This document shows, piece after piece, positions 1-10,177 of a DNA stretch of 64,000 bases; position 1 is the stretch's first letter; every line of letters starts with the position of its first letter. A program made the position numbers and the translations under genes. Below the pieces are notes generated by a model. It ran no database searches. It was given only the letters and a program-made list of their open reading frames with translations, and was not told where the DNA came from. Origin of the DNA: Batrachochytrium dendrobatidis JAM81 (Eukaryota; Chytridiomycota; Chytridiomycetes; Rhizophydiales); assembly GCF_000203795.2 (NCBI RefSeq), contig NW_006281107.1, positions 258,965-322,964 of the forward strand. Direction: 5' to 3'.

Positions 1-1338
1 ACTCGGCTGAAATCACTTCACAATCTGCACGTTTGCAAAAGTTCTCAATAGTATAAATACTTTGATCAATCACTTCTTGATCGACACTCCTGTATTCATG
101 TCATGTCAATCCAACCATGTCAAATTTACCAATTGTGATGACTGGACACATTCATGCATAACATCACATACCTGAGCGTATTGACCAGTGCTGGAATGAT
201 GCCACATTCCGCTGCTTTTACTGGGTTATGACAATAAATATTCCGATACATGGTTTGAAGATTTCTGATGAAACCAACAGCAACTGAACCATTGGATGAT
301 TCCAGTCGTGAAATAAGTCTTGATACCACGATGCCAAACTAATGATATTGTTCAATGTCAAGTATACAATCAACATGACATGACAAGACACTGTCCAAAC
401 TGATCCAATATTGTATCATTGTAAACATACATTTTCATCGTCAATATTATGGTAAACTTTCAAAAACAGGCCAATTACCAATTCGAGCATTTCTTGATCC
501 GACTCGTGAACAATAATATCAACCATAGGCTTGATGTCAAATTTACACTCCTCACTCCAGCATCCATAACCGAACAACTCTATGCATGTTTTTATCGCCT
601 ATATGCATATTGACACTGGGTGAGTTGGATTTCAATCATTTGATCAATATCAATCATGACTTGCCATCAATTTGACTTGACGGTTTGGTGATTGCATGAG
701 TTGTACAAGTTGATTGTTTAGTTGATGTGATACTTTTAACCGACCATCATAGTGTACAATACTCAAAAATACTGTAGTAAACTTCATTACTTTGACCTAC
801 ACAACACATGATTAGTTTAGTCATGAACAATTCATTATTGTTGCAATATATGAATACCTGTAAACTGGGTCGATTATACTCCAAATACTTGGCTGCAATA
901 TCTTCCAATCCAATACTCTGTAAACGATGCATCACATATGTATATCATGCTATTTCAAACCAACACAAAGTCAGCAATGGTTTGAACTCATCAATAATAC
1001 AATGACTATTAAACTTACTGCAGTTATGTTGTTTCAACTCCAGTAGCAATTCAAGTAATCTGTCCCATATTTCATCAGCCTTGTATACTTGAGCATCCGT
1101 TGTTAACAGTTTCAGATCTTCCAGGTGTTTGATCAACTCTTTCATGATATCAACACAATCCATGTTTGATAAAATTAGTAAAGTTGAATTTTGATTTGAC
1201 AATTTCATTCATGCGAATGTCCAACAATTGCCAAGAATTGTTCATGTTTGGATTGTTGTAAAACACACAAACGAGTTGTTCCATTTTAGTATTGTTTTGA
1301 TCAGTTTTTTGTAACAAAATTGGATTGTTATCAAACAT
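1..1338 (-). CDS. Possible multi-exon ARM/HEAT-like protein gene, 3' end outside window
   Basis: Several open stretches on the minus strand read as helical, leucine-rich protein and end in donor-like sites. One candidate first exon starts at 1338 (MFDNNPILLQ). A leucine-rich stretch near 1140-1015 ends at a canonical GTAAGT donor. Another open stretch at ~595-432 ends before GTATGT, and one at 329-175 contains AAECGIIPALVNTLR, which resembles an armadillo-repeat helix pair, and ends at GTATGT. The pieces are collinear and look like exons of one gene continuing past position 1. I could not make every splice phase agree: the exon near 900 does not join in frame by the obvious sites, so this may be a broken copy. 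No specific family is assigned; the ARM/HEAT idea rests on helix pattern only. Confidence 0.4.
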
Positions 1339-1578
1339 GCATTTAGAAATACTGTAAATTAATATTCTGAATGTGATCGTTGTAGATTTGGTTTAATAAA
1401 CAAGTTAGTTTACTACAACACATGGTAATGGATTACTAAACATCATCATAAATCAGATGGACTGGACTGGAATGGAATGAGATGAAATCAATGACAATCG
1501 CATTACAAACAGTGTGTTGTGATTAAATCATCGAGTATTTCCAAATACAAACTTGAATGAAATGCTTTGCCACAAGAC
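1339..1578. other. Intergenic, nothing recognised
   Basis: AT-rich sequence between the candidate left-edge gene and the first direct repeat. I see no coding pattern or structured element. Confidence 0.5.
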
Positions 1579-1968
1579 TGATCAACTGTATTACTGTTTA
1601 TACTGTGGTATTATTGATGTATTGTAATATTTGGTGTTCAGATACACAATGATAATGGTAGTACAACTCATGTCAGTTGTACAAACCAAACGTGATTAAA
1701 GCCAATAATAATGTCAGACAAGATTGGATAATGAATTAGCGTGTAAATCATCAATATTGACCAAGATTGATTGAAATGGTGAGATTGAATTGGATGGTGA
1801 TGAACACAATAAATGTGTGTACAGAGTTGTATTGACAACATTGACAGTCAAACACAATACATGAATGTGGGTTCAAACTTGGTGATCGTGCAATGTATGA
1901 TTACTAAAAGTGCACAAAATGTAGATTCAACATTATAGTCTGATTGTGTGTCATATGATGGTTGTTGT
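1579..1968 (+). repeat. 390-bp direct repeat, copy 1, upstream of secreted repeat-protein gene
   Basis: Begins at TGATCAACTGTATTACTG and ends at the GTTGTTGT block. The same 390 bases recur at 5661-6050 with only scattered substitutions and no obvious length change. Its right-hand ~150 bases are also present in inverted form at about 10612-10763. It contains no long reading frame. Confidence 0.9.
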
Positions 1969-2560
1969 ATACCAAACACGCAATGCAGTCAATGTGTAGT
2001 AACCATTGTATATTGCAATTCAGAATACAGTCATTTCAAGATGAATACTGGAGTGATCCATTTGACATAAATACAGTTGTAAAACAAAGCGTTTGCGGTT
2101 ACACGACACTCCTGAAGGGTGTGCTTTTCAATATACTTGATCAAAGGGTCGTAAAAGCATAATTCAATCGACACGATCATCAAATCGATCAATATGATAT
2201 TGTGATTAGGGAGCACCACACTGTCTAGTTTGATGGTTGCTCATTACAAGCGATCAAGTAACCCTGTATTGCTGGTTAACCTATAAGGGTTGGTTTGCTA
2301 TACAAAACATATAAATACAACCGATTATGTTCAGTTTCATAATCAACATCAGTCTCGGCACTCTATTTTCCCATCAATCGTTTAAACCCATTGACCAATC
2401 TGATGAAATTGGTTGATATTTTATTCGTACTGACTGCGGCAGCAACCACTAATGCAATATTGATACCGACTGGTAACAATGGCTCACCACAAGCAACAGG
2501 CACTTCCAGTCAAGTGTCTGGCCCAACTAATGAACCCGATCCAGCCATTTCCGACCAGGA
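1812..2560 (+). repeat. Left arm of ~590-bp-plus inverted duplication (5' flank and start of secreted gene)
   Basis: The sequence from about 1812 through the start codon at 2403 and the signal-peptide/early coding region matches the reverse complement of about 10050-10763. The match includes the TATA-like box, the untranslated leader and the first ~45 codons. The distance from arm edge to start codon is about 590 nt in both copies. The two secreted-protein genes therefore share promoter as well as signal peptide and derive from one duplication. Confidence 0.85.
2309..2318 (+). promoter_or_regulatory. TATA-like box upstream of secreted repeat-protein gene
   Basis: CATATAAATAC lies about 90 nt before the ATG at 2403. 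It is conserved in the inverted paralogue (complement of 10260-10270) at the same distance, so a core promoter role is likely. No experimental start site is known. Confidence 0.5.
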
Positions 2561-5360
2561 CTGGAAATACCCAATGGATTTGAGCCTTCCCAACCGACGC
2601 CGACGCCAACACCAACAACAAATAATTGATTTAACCATTTCCGACGAAGAATCGGAAGAATCAGTTGATCAACCCGATCCAGGCATTCCCAAAGACCGGC
2701 AAGGCCCAATAAATTCGAGTATTGCCAATGAAGACCAGCAAGATTTAGTTGATCAATCTGGTTCGAGTATTGCCAATGAAAGCCAGCAAGATTTAATCGA
2801 TCAATCTGGTCCAATTACTTCCAGACAAGCCCCAAAACGTCCAATTGGTAAAGCCAAGCCAAGAAACTCTAGAAAAGGCCAAAAGCGCCGAAAACGCCTA
2901 ATCGATCAATCCGGTTCGAGTACTTCCAATGAAGGCCAGCAAGAGTTAGTTGATCAATCTGGTCCGAGTACTTCCAATGAAGGCCAGCAAGAGTTAGTTG
3001 ATCAATCTGGTCCGAGTACTTCCAATGAAGGACAGCAAGATTTAATCGATCAATCCGGTTCGAGTACTTCCAATGAAGACCAGCAAGAGTTAGTTGATCA
3101 ATCTGGTCCGAGTACTTCCAATGAAGGACAGCAAGATTTAATCGATCAATCCGGTTCGAGTATTGCCAATGAAGGACAGCAAGATTTAATCGATCAATCT
3201 GGTTCGAGTACTTCCAATGAAGGACAGCAAGATTTAATCGATCAATCCGGTTCGAGTACTTCCAATGAAGACCAGCAAGAGTTAATCGATCAACCCGATT
3301 CGAGTATTGCCAATGAAGGCCAGCAAGAGTTAGTTGATCAATCTGGTCCGAGTACTTCCAATGAAGGACAGCAAGATTTAATCGATCAATCTGGTCCAAT
3401 TACTTCCAGACAAGCCCCAAAACGTCCAATTGGTAAAGCCAAGCCAAGAAACTCTAGAAAAGGCCAAAAGCGCCGAAAACGCCTAATCGATCAATCCGGT
3501 TCGAGTACTTCCAATGAAGGCCAGCAAGATTTAATCGATCAATCTGGTTCGAGTATTGCCAATGAAGGCCAGCAAGAGTTAGTTGATCAATCTGGTCCGA
3601 GTACTTCCAATGAAGGACAGCAAGATTTAATCGATCAATCCGGTTCGAGTATTGCCAATGAAGGCCAGCAAGAGTTAGTTGATCAATCTGGTCCGAGTAC
3701 TTCCAATGAAGGACAGCAAGAGTTAATCGATCAATCTGGTTCGAGTATTGCCAATGAAAGCCAGCAAGAGTTAGTTGATCAATCTGGTCCGAGTACTTCC
3801 AATGAAGGACAGCAAGAGTTAATCGATCAATCTGGTTCGAGTATTGCCAATGAAAGCCAGCAAGAGTTAGTTGATCAATCTGGTCCGAGTACTTCCAATG
3901 AAGGACAGCAAGATTTAATCGATCAATCCGGTTCGAGTACTTCCAATGAAGGACAGCAAGATTTAATCGATCAATCCGGTTCGAGTATTGCCAATGAAGG
4001 CCAGCAAGATTTAATCGATCAATCTGGTCCAATTACTTCCAGACAAGCCCCAAAACGTCCAATTGGTAAAGCCAAGCCAAGAAACTCTAGAAAAGGCCAA
4101 AAGCGCCGAAAACGCCTAATCGATCAATCCGGTTCGAGTACTTCCAATGAAGGCCAGCAAGATTTAATCGATCAATCCGGTTCGAGTACTTCCAATGAAG
4201 ACCAGCAAGAGTTAGTTGATCAATCTGGTCCGAGTATTGCCAATGAAGGCCAGCAAGAGTTAGTTGATCAATCTGGTCCGAGTACTTCCAATGAAGGACA
4301 GCAAGATTTAATCGATCAATCCGGTTCGAGTACTTCCAATGAAGGCCAGCAAGAGTTAGTTGATCAATCTGGTCCGAGTACTTCCAATGAAGGCCAGCAA
4401 GAGTTAGTTGATCAATCTGGTCCGAGTACTTCCAATGAAGGACAGCAAGATTTAATCGATCAATCCGGTTCGAGTACTTCCAATGAAGACCAGCAAGAGT
4501 TAGTTGATCAATCTGGTCCGAGTATTGCCAATGAAGGCCAGCAAGAGTTAGTTGATCAATCTGGTCCGAGTACTTCCAATGAAGGACAGCAAGATTTAAT
4601 CGATCAATCCGGTTCGAGTACTTCCAATGAAGGCCAGCAAGAGTTAGTTGATCAATCTGGTCCGAGTACTTCCAATGAAGGCCAGCAAGATTTAATCGAT
4701 CAATCTGGTCCGAGTACTTCCAATGAAGGACAGCAAGATTTAATCGATCAATCCGGTTCGAGTACTTCCAATGAAGGACAGCAAGATTTAATCGATCAAT
4801 CCGATTCGAGTACTTCCAATGAAGGCCAGCAAGAGTTAGTTGATCAATCTGGTCCGAGTACTTCCAATGAAGGCCAGCAAGATTTAATCGATCAACCCAT
4901 TCCAATTACTTCCAAACAAGCCCCAAAACGCCCAATTGGTAAAGCCAAGCCAAGAAATTCTAGAAAAGCCCGAAAACGCCGAAAACGCCCGGTAGGCAAA
5001 GCCAAGTCAAGATATATTTTTTCAAATCAAGTGTCTGCATTAACCCAAAAAGATCAAGATACTTTTAATGATCTAAAAACAAGATTCAAAGTGTCTGAAG
5101 AAATACGAAAACAAAAACGCCAAACCTATTCCGAATATGTAACCATCAGACTCAGGCAACAGTTAAGAATAGCGATGGGAAAAGATATATCTGAATCAAA
5201 GCACGATTTAAAAGTTGAAGAGCAATTGAAACAGGAGTGTAGAAAAGCAGGAGCAGAAACAGAGTATACGAGACGAAAATTGAGAGAATTTATGGAAAAG
5301 CATGGCTTGGATTTGGGTTTGGTGCCGAGTCTTGGGTTTTTCAGGAGCTCAAAAAATTGA
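2403..5360 (+). CDS. Secreted tandem-repeat protein with four basic blocks (Batrachochytrium-type secreted family)
   Basis: Single-exon frame of 985 residues, starting at the ATG that begins MKLVDILFVLTAAAT; an in-frame TTG 12 nt upstream is not a likely start. Residues 1-20 form a clear signal peptide. Residues ~20-110 are Pro/Ser/Thr/Asn/Gln-rich linker. Residues ~110-870 hold about 39 copies of a 16-residue unit of type STSNEGQQELVDQSGP (48 bp). Four copies of a strongly basic block (RQAPKRPIGKAKPRNSRKG, then QKRRKR or similar) interrupt the array. The last ~110 residues are a charged helical domain (from about TQKDQDTFNDLKTRF) that is shared with the 9230-10177 paralogue. No enzymatic motif is visible. 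Signal peptide plus basic blocks suggests either a secreted protein cut at dibasic sites or an effector with nuclear-localisation-like stretches; both are inference. Its near-perfect DNA repeats imply recent expansion. Confidence 0.85.
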   Translation: MKLVDILFVLTAAATTNAILIPTGNNGSPQATGTSSQVSGPTNEPDPAISDQDWKYPMDLSLPNRRRRQHQQQIIDLTISDEESEESVDQPDPGIPKDRQGPINSSIANEDQQDLVDQSGSSIANESQQDLIDQSGPITSRQAPKRPIGKAKPRNSRKGQKRRKRLIDQSGSSTSNEGQQELVDQSGPSTSNEGQQELVDQSGPSTSNEGQQDLIDQSGSSTSNEDQQELVDQSGPSTSNEGQQDLIDQSGSSIANEGQQDLIDQSGSSTSNEGQQDLIDQSGSSTSNEDQQELIDQPDSSIANEGQQELVDQSGPSTSNEGQQDLIDQSGPITSRQAPKRPIGKAKPRNSRKGQKRRKRLIDQSGSSTSNEGQQDLIDQSGSSIANEGQQELVDQSGPSTSNEGQQDLIDQSGSSIANEGQQELVDQSGPSTSNEGQQELIDQSGSSIANESQQELVDQSGPSTSNEGQQELIDQSGSSIANESQQELVDQSGPSTSNEGQQDLIDQSGSSTSNEGQQDLIDQSGSSIANEGQQDLIDQSGPITSRQAPKRPIGKAKPRNSRKGQKRRKRLIDQSGSSTSNEGQQDLIDQSGSSTSNEDQQELVDQSGPSIANEGQQELVDQSGPSTSNEGQQDLIDQSGSSTSNEGQQELVDQSGPSTSNEGQQELVDQSGPSTSNEGQQDLIDQSGSSTSNEDQQELVDQSGPSIANEGQQELVDQSGPSTSNEGQQDLIDQSGSSTSNEGQQELVDQSGPSTSNEGQQDLIDQSGPSTSNEGQQDLIDQSGSSTSNEGQQDLIDQSDSSTSNEGQQELVDQSGPSTSNEGQQDLIDQPIPITSKQAPKRPIGKAKPRNSRKARKRRKRPVGKAKSRYIFSNQVSALTQKDQDTFNDLKTRFKVSEEIRKQKRQTYSEYVTIRLRQQLRIAMGKDISESKHDLKVEEQLKQECRKAGAETEYTRRKLREFMEKHGLDLGLVPSLGFFRSSKN
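2700..4895 (+). repeat. 48-bp coding minisatellite (~39 units) with higher-order structure
   Basis: Units differ at a few fixed sites: GGC/GGA/GAC/AGC at codon 6, GAGTTAGTT versus GATTTAATC, and AGTACTTCC versus AGTATTGCC. Longer blocks are themselves repeated; for example the run of unit types at ~4190-4450 recurs at ~4490-4700. That points to unequal exchange of multi-unit blocks as well as single units. Confidence 0.95.
2808..4995 (+). repeat. Four interspersed ~95-bp basic-block repeats
   Basis: Near-identical copies lie at about 2808-2902, 3392-3487, 4026-4121 and 4895-4995. Each encodes PITSRQAPKRPIGKAKPRNS followed by a lysine/arginine-rich tail ending RKRL or RKRP. The first three are almost base-identical; the fourth is diverged and extended by a second basic stretch (PVGKAKSRY). 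They divide the 16-residue array into segments of 10, 11 and 16 units. Confidence 0.9.
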
Positions 5361-5660
5361 ATAAATTTAAGCTTCTGATATGTTGATATTTGTCGAGTAT
5401 TGTGAATGGGTCAACAATCATATCATTGATTGTGTACTGCATGTTTGTGTATTACATCGACAGTTATTTGGTTGTTGATTGATACATTGACATGGCTTGT
5501 TCCATATACATCAATGGCATGATAACAACCAGTGTTGATTGTAACTACCAATCGCACTTGCATGATACCACCAACTGATCATCTCGTGTATTGTACAACA
5601 AACGAAGCGATACAGTTGTTCAAAGTCGGATATAGATTGTGCCATCAACTACTTCGATAT

Positions 5661-6050
5661 TGATCAACTGTATTACTGTTTACACTGTGGTATTATTGAT
5701 GTATTGTAATATTTGGTGTTCAGATACACAATGATAATGGTAGTACAACTCATGGCAGTTGTACAAACCAAACGTGATTAAAGCCAATAATAATATCAGA
5801 CAAGATTGGATAATGAATTAGCGTGTAAATCATCAACATTGACCAAGATTGATTGAAACGGTGAGATTGGGTTGGATGGTGATGAACACAACAAATGTGT
5901 TTACAGAGTTGTATTGACAACATTGACAGTCAAACACAATACATGAATGTGGATTCAAACTTGGTGATCGTACAATGTATGATTACTAAGAGTGCACAAA
6001 GTGTAGATTCAACATTATAGTCTGATTGTGTGTCATATGATGGTTGTTGT
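5661..6050 (+). repeat. 390-bp direct repeat, copy 2, downstream of secreted repeat-protein gene
   Basis: Partner of 1579-1968, same orientation and same length. The pair brackets the secreted repeat-protein gene, about 300 bp after its stop codon. The interval between the stop and this repeat (5361-5660) shows no coding pattern. Confidence 0.9.
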
Positions 6051-6399
6051 GTTAATTCAAGAATCGACAGTGTTTATCCAACCAATACAGCAAATATCAC
6101 CACTCAACTCAACAGGTGATCGTTTAATGGCATGTTATTGGACTGACAATTCCAAGAGTCAATTTAAACAATATTTGTAATATAAAGTTTGGATTACAAT
6201 GTACATTCAAGGTTTCATTCCTGTATTGAAATGATTAAATAACTGCAGCCATATCATTCAGTCATACAAATATGTACAAATATGTACCAATCAAACAACC
6301 ACAATTAAACTACACACTTTGGTAGTATACATGGAATATTGATACCAGTTTCTTGACTGTCAATTACTGCTAAATGTGTCCATAGTTGTCACACACTGT
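6051..6399. other. Intergenic, nothing recognised
   Basis: AT-rich, with a short ACAAATATGTAC near-duplicate at ~6267-6290 and no supported gene. Confidence 0.4.
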
Positions 6400-8286
6400 T
6401 TATTCGAGATGTACAATCTTGGATAAAAGACTTGGCGTACAATAGTGGATGATCTGAAATGATTGGTTGCTTACCGTGCCAGATTCATGCTCTGACTCAA
6501 ACAAACACAATTGATGAGATTCACCCATAATCACTGCTATATTTTGTCCAAGATTGTAAAAATGAATCAATGTCATTAAAACTGAAACTGAATAAATAGT
6601 ACTTGAAAGTTGCAATGATTTGGTTGATTTTTGTGCAGTACATGCCAACATCTAGTCAGCGTTCATTTATTGCAATCAATAACTTGCTGAATTCGATAAA
6701 ATCAATACTTGAACTCATGTTTTACACCTTCTACATTTATGGCTGATAAATAGTAAAATGTAAATACTAGCCAGGTTTTTAAAACTTGATTCTTGCACGA
6801 GCCGACTCGTTCAACTTTTCACCCCATTCTGACACCAATGATTCAAGTTCATCATAGTTTGCAATGCGTTTGCTGTAGCGCTGTTCAATGACCTTGTTTG
6901 CCAAATCCGTTTGATCATCATTGGTACCGCAGAATATTTGTTTGATCGATGTTTTCAATGCAGAATTCATGTCAATGACCATAAAACAACCTGGATGATC
7001 ATAGAGTGAACCATGAAAATACAGATAATCTGATGCAGAAACAAAATACGTTGAATCTGGAACAGAACTAATGCTAAATATCAGTATTTCTGTAGACAAA
7101 ACACAATCATGACAAGAATTGCAAATCTAGAACAACAGGATGTGACTATTGTACATAACTTGCATCAAAACCTTGTTTGAAGACTTGTTTCAAAACTGGA
7201 TGTAATGTATTTTGGGTCGACGGAAATGAATATTCAAAATCGTTGACCAATTGCATGAAAACAGGAATCCCAATCACAATCAGAATTGAAATTGGACACA
7301 TTAAAGTCATTTGTCATCATATCCCATGGCCAGACACCAATATTCAAAATAGTAAATAGTCGGTGGTTATTGAAAATAATCAATATTTGCCAAAATCCAA
7401 ACAATACAATCATGATAACTTACTGGCTACCTCAAATCAGCAAATCGTTTGAAAATAATACCACAATAACTATCAAACATACTTTGAATGTAATTGATGA
7501 TTCACCAACAATACCACTCTATGCGGTAGATTTGGAATATCAGATACAACAAGCCAAGTGTCGACATGGCAAACGATGAACTGGATGTGTTTTTCCAGCA
7601 TTTGCTTGACCCAAGAAATGGTGCTGGGTTTCATCAAGATTACGGATTCATAGTATGATATATTTAACATGTTTGGCGTCTACATCGGCACTCATTACCA
7701 TTTGATACAATTTATGCTGTAATGTGTGCTGTTTTACCATCACTTTACCAAGAACATCTAAATCGCTAAATACATGATGAGCCATTCGGTCTACATTGAT
7801 CTGAGCGTCCGTTACAGTGTGATGATGACTTTTGATCAAAGTACTAAGCCAGAATGTAAAATATACATACAATACAATGTCTCGTAGTAACTCTCGTTCA
7901 GCAACTCATTGATTCAATGATAAAGTGGCTTGTATTGATTTTGAATGATACTTTTCATCAAGGAATTGAATGTTTGATTTCAAGAGTTTGTTGGGATCTA
8001 CTTTGATTGGGTTGTCCGACTTGAGCATATATCGAGGTATGATTTCATGAGTAATAGGTTCAATATCATTGCACACATAGTGGATTGCTACTTTTACAAG
8101 ATGGTTGGTTAGATTTCGTTCAACAACATGATACTTTTGACCGTTTTTAGGTTTGATGAAGACCGAGTTCACGACCAAAGTTTGTAGATACTTGGATCTT
8201 AAGGATGTGCTTGTGATGTGTAATGTCATTGTGGTGGTTTTGAATAAACCCAAGAAAATACATTTTGGAATGGTATCAACAAACAA
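6400..8286 (-). other. Island of unassigned minus-strand reading frames, possible multi-exon gene or remnant
   Basis: Minus-strand open stretches at 8286-7906 (126 residues), ~7890-7640, 7099-6779 (106 residues) and 6651-6400 are longer than expected by chance in AT-rich sequence. They have a protein-like composition, e.g. VSEWGEKLNESARARIKF at the end of the 7099-6779 frame. They could be exons of one gene reading leftward, but I recognise no family and could not verify the joins. Stops interrupt some intervals, so a decayed gene is equally possible. No domain, signal peptide or membrane segment is evident. Confidence 0.3.
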
Positions 8287-8484
8287 TTGGATTGGATTTA
8301 TTTTCTATTATTGTTTAAACTCGTTGAAAATGTTGGAAACCTGTTGGAAACCTGTTACAAAGTAATTCTGATTTGGACGAAAATAGTGGTTCAATTGGCT
8401 CATACAAAGTCCATTACGAGATGCTCGGATTGAGTTTTGTCGTTGATTTATTGTTGCCATTAGGGAAACCCCAATAATAATATC

Positions 8485-9282
8485 ATGAAAATGATTGGAT
8501 CAATGGTGAATATTGATGTTAAACTCGTCAAAGTCAAGTTGCGGTTTACAAAACGTATCCAAGGATTCAGGAGTCGAGTTGAAGCAACAAAGGCGTACAA
8601 GCAACTGATTCAACTACAAATAGAGCATTGGAACCAAGCAAGCAAGTTAAAGCGACAGTTTAATAGATATATCAACAAACATCCTTTCCACCCAAAATAC
8701 AATACAATACAATACAGTGCAAGACACATGCTCACCAATGTGATGGAGTTGATGCAAAATATACCGAAAAATCACCAATCAAAACATTGGATATTGGCTT
8801 GATATTCAATTTGGGTATATGCTGCAAATGTAGATACTGAAAATACAATTCAATTTAATATTTCAGATAATACATTATTGTTTAATGGTAACAATCAATC
8901 CATGATTAATACGGATATTGACATTGTTTTGGATCTGATTGACGAAAATAATATTATCGAATGCATGAAACGTCATAATTCAAAGTATATTGTTGAAAGT
9001 ATCTATGAATATTCCATTCTTGCAAGTAACACTGGTTGTTATCATGTCATTGATGTATATGAAACAAACCATGTCAATGTATCAATCAACAATCCATTAA
9101 CTATTGATGTAATACTCAACACAGTATACGCAATCAATGATATGGTTGTTGACCCATTCACAATACTCGATAAATATCAATGCATCAAAAAGTTTAAATT
9201 TATTCAAAATCAAAATCATCGACAAACCATCAATCTGAATCCGAGTCCGGCTCTTGAAATTCTAAGCCATGCTTTCTTGTAA
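8485..9282 (+). other. Two unassigned plus-strand reading frames
   Basis: 8485-8802 (105 residues, very basic, e.g. RFTKRIQGFRSRVEATKAYK) and a frame opening near 8878 with its first ATG at 8884 and ending at 9282 (acidic, Asn/Ile-rich, e.g. DIDIVLDLIDENNIIECMKR). The second overlaps the 3' end of the minus-strand secreted gene at 9230, so at least its tail is probably not coding. Neither resembles a family I know. They may be fragments of one interrupted gene. Adjacent to the minus-strand island, they make 6.4-9.2 kb the least explained stretch of the window. Confidence 0.25.
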
Positions 9283-10177
9283 ACCTTTTCAAATTTCGTC
9301 TGATATCGGGTACTCTTTTCCTTGCCGCTACATACTCTTCTTTCAATTTCTTTTCAACATTTGGATCGTACGTTGACCCTGATATCTCTTTTCCCATTGC
9401 TAACGCTAGCTGCTGACTGAGTCTGAGGGCTACATATTCACGATATTCTTTGCGTTTTTTCTTTTGTATTTTTTTAGACACTACAAGTCTTTGTCTTATA
9501 CGATCAAAGGTTTTCTGATATTTTTCGCATAATTCAGTCACTTGATTTAAACTAGTATCGACAGACTCGTCCTCGTCTATTGGTTGTTGTTGATTTTGGT
9601 TGGAAGTACTTTGACTGGGTTCATCAATCGGTTGTTGCTGGTCTTGGCCATAGATTTGTGAATTGACTGCATCAATTATTTCTTTCCAGTCTTCATGAGT
9701 GGTTAAACTGATTTCATTCATTATGAATTTCCAGTATTTGTTTAGAGTGTTTGTAATGGGTTGGTTCATTGGTTGTCGTTGTATTTGACTGGAAGTGCTC
9801 GGACTGGGTTGATCAATTGGCCGTTGCTGGTCTTGGTTATCAATATTTGAATTGACCTCATCAATCAACTCTCGCCAGTCTTCCGGAATGCCTGGATCGG
9901 GTTTATTGATTACATCTTTCCAATCTTGTTTGGAAATGTTTGGACCCAGTTCACTAATTGGTCGTTTTCGACCTCGTCTGGAAGTGCTTGAACCAGCTAC
10001 GTCAATTGGTTTTTGCTGGTATTTATCGGAAGTGTTTGAGTTGGGTTCATTAGTTGGGCCAGACACTTGACTGAAAGTGCCTGATGCTTGTGGTGAACGA
10101 TCGTTATCAGTCGGTACCAGTATTGCATTAACGGTTGCTGCTGCAGTCAGTACGAATAAAATATCAACCAATTTCAT
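9230..10177 (-). CDS. Secreted low-complexity protein, paralogue of the 2403-5360 gene
   Basis: 315 residues in one exon. I chose the ATG at 10177 because it begins MKLVDILFVLTAAATVNA, nearly identical to the other copy; the frame stays open upstream but that part matches the untranslated leader of the paralogue. Signal peptide at ~1-20, then a Pro/Ser/Gln/Asn-rich middle with irregular units containing NQDQQRPIDQPSPSTS and DWKEIIDAVNS-like phrases. The C-terminal charged domain (SKKIQKKKRKEYREYVALRL onward) aligns with the repeat protein's tail. It lacks the amplified 16-residue array and has only one short basic stretch (RRGRKRPIS). It probably resembles the pre-expansion state of the family. 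Function unknown. Confidence 0.82.
   Translation of the reverse strand: MKLVDILFVLTAAATVNAILVPTDNDRSPQASGTFSQVSGPTNEPNSNTSDKYQQKPIDVAGSSTSRRGRKRPISELGPNISKQDWKDVINKPDPGIPEDWRELIDEVNSNIDNQDQQRPIDQPSPSTSSQIQRQPMNQPITNTLNKYWKFIMNEISLTTHEDWKEIIDAVNSQIYGQDQQQPIDEPSQSTSNQNQQQPIDEDESVDTSLNQVTELCEKYQKTFDRIRQRLVVSKKIQKKKRKEYREYVALRLSQQLALAMGKEISGSTYDPNVEKKLKEEYVAARKRVPDIRRNLKRFTRKHGLEFQEPDSDSD

Noticed and set aside
2700..4895. CRISPR-like spacing of repeats
   Set aside because: Units are contiguous coding repeats without unique spacers, in a eukaryotic gene with a signal peptide.
2527..4905. Long antisense reading frames (up to 272 residues) opposite the repeat array, rich in DQIDRLNLAGLHWQYS-like units
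   Set aside because: They are open only because the 48-bp unit is a multiple of three and happens to lack stops on the other strand; they have no signal, start context or paralogue support outside the repeats.
7177..7579. Plus-strand frames in the unassigned island
   Set aside because: Overlap minus-strand frames, no start context or protein-like pattern; kept only as part of the general island note.
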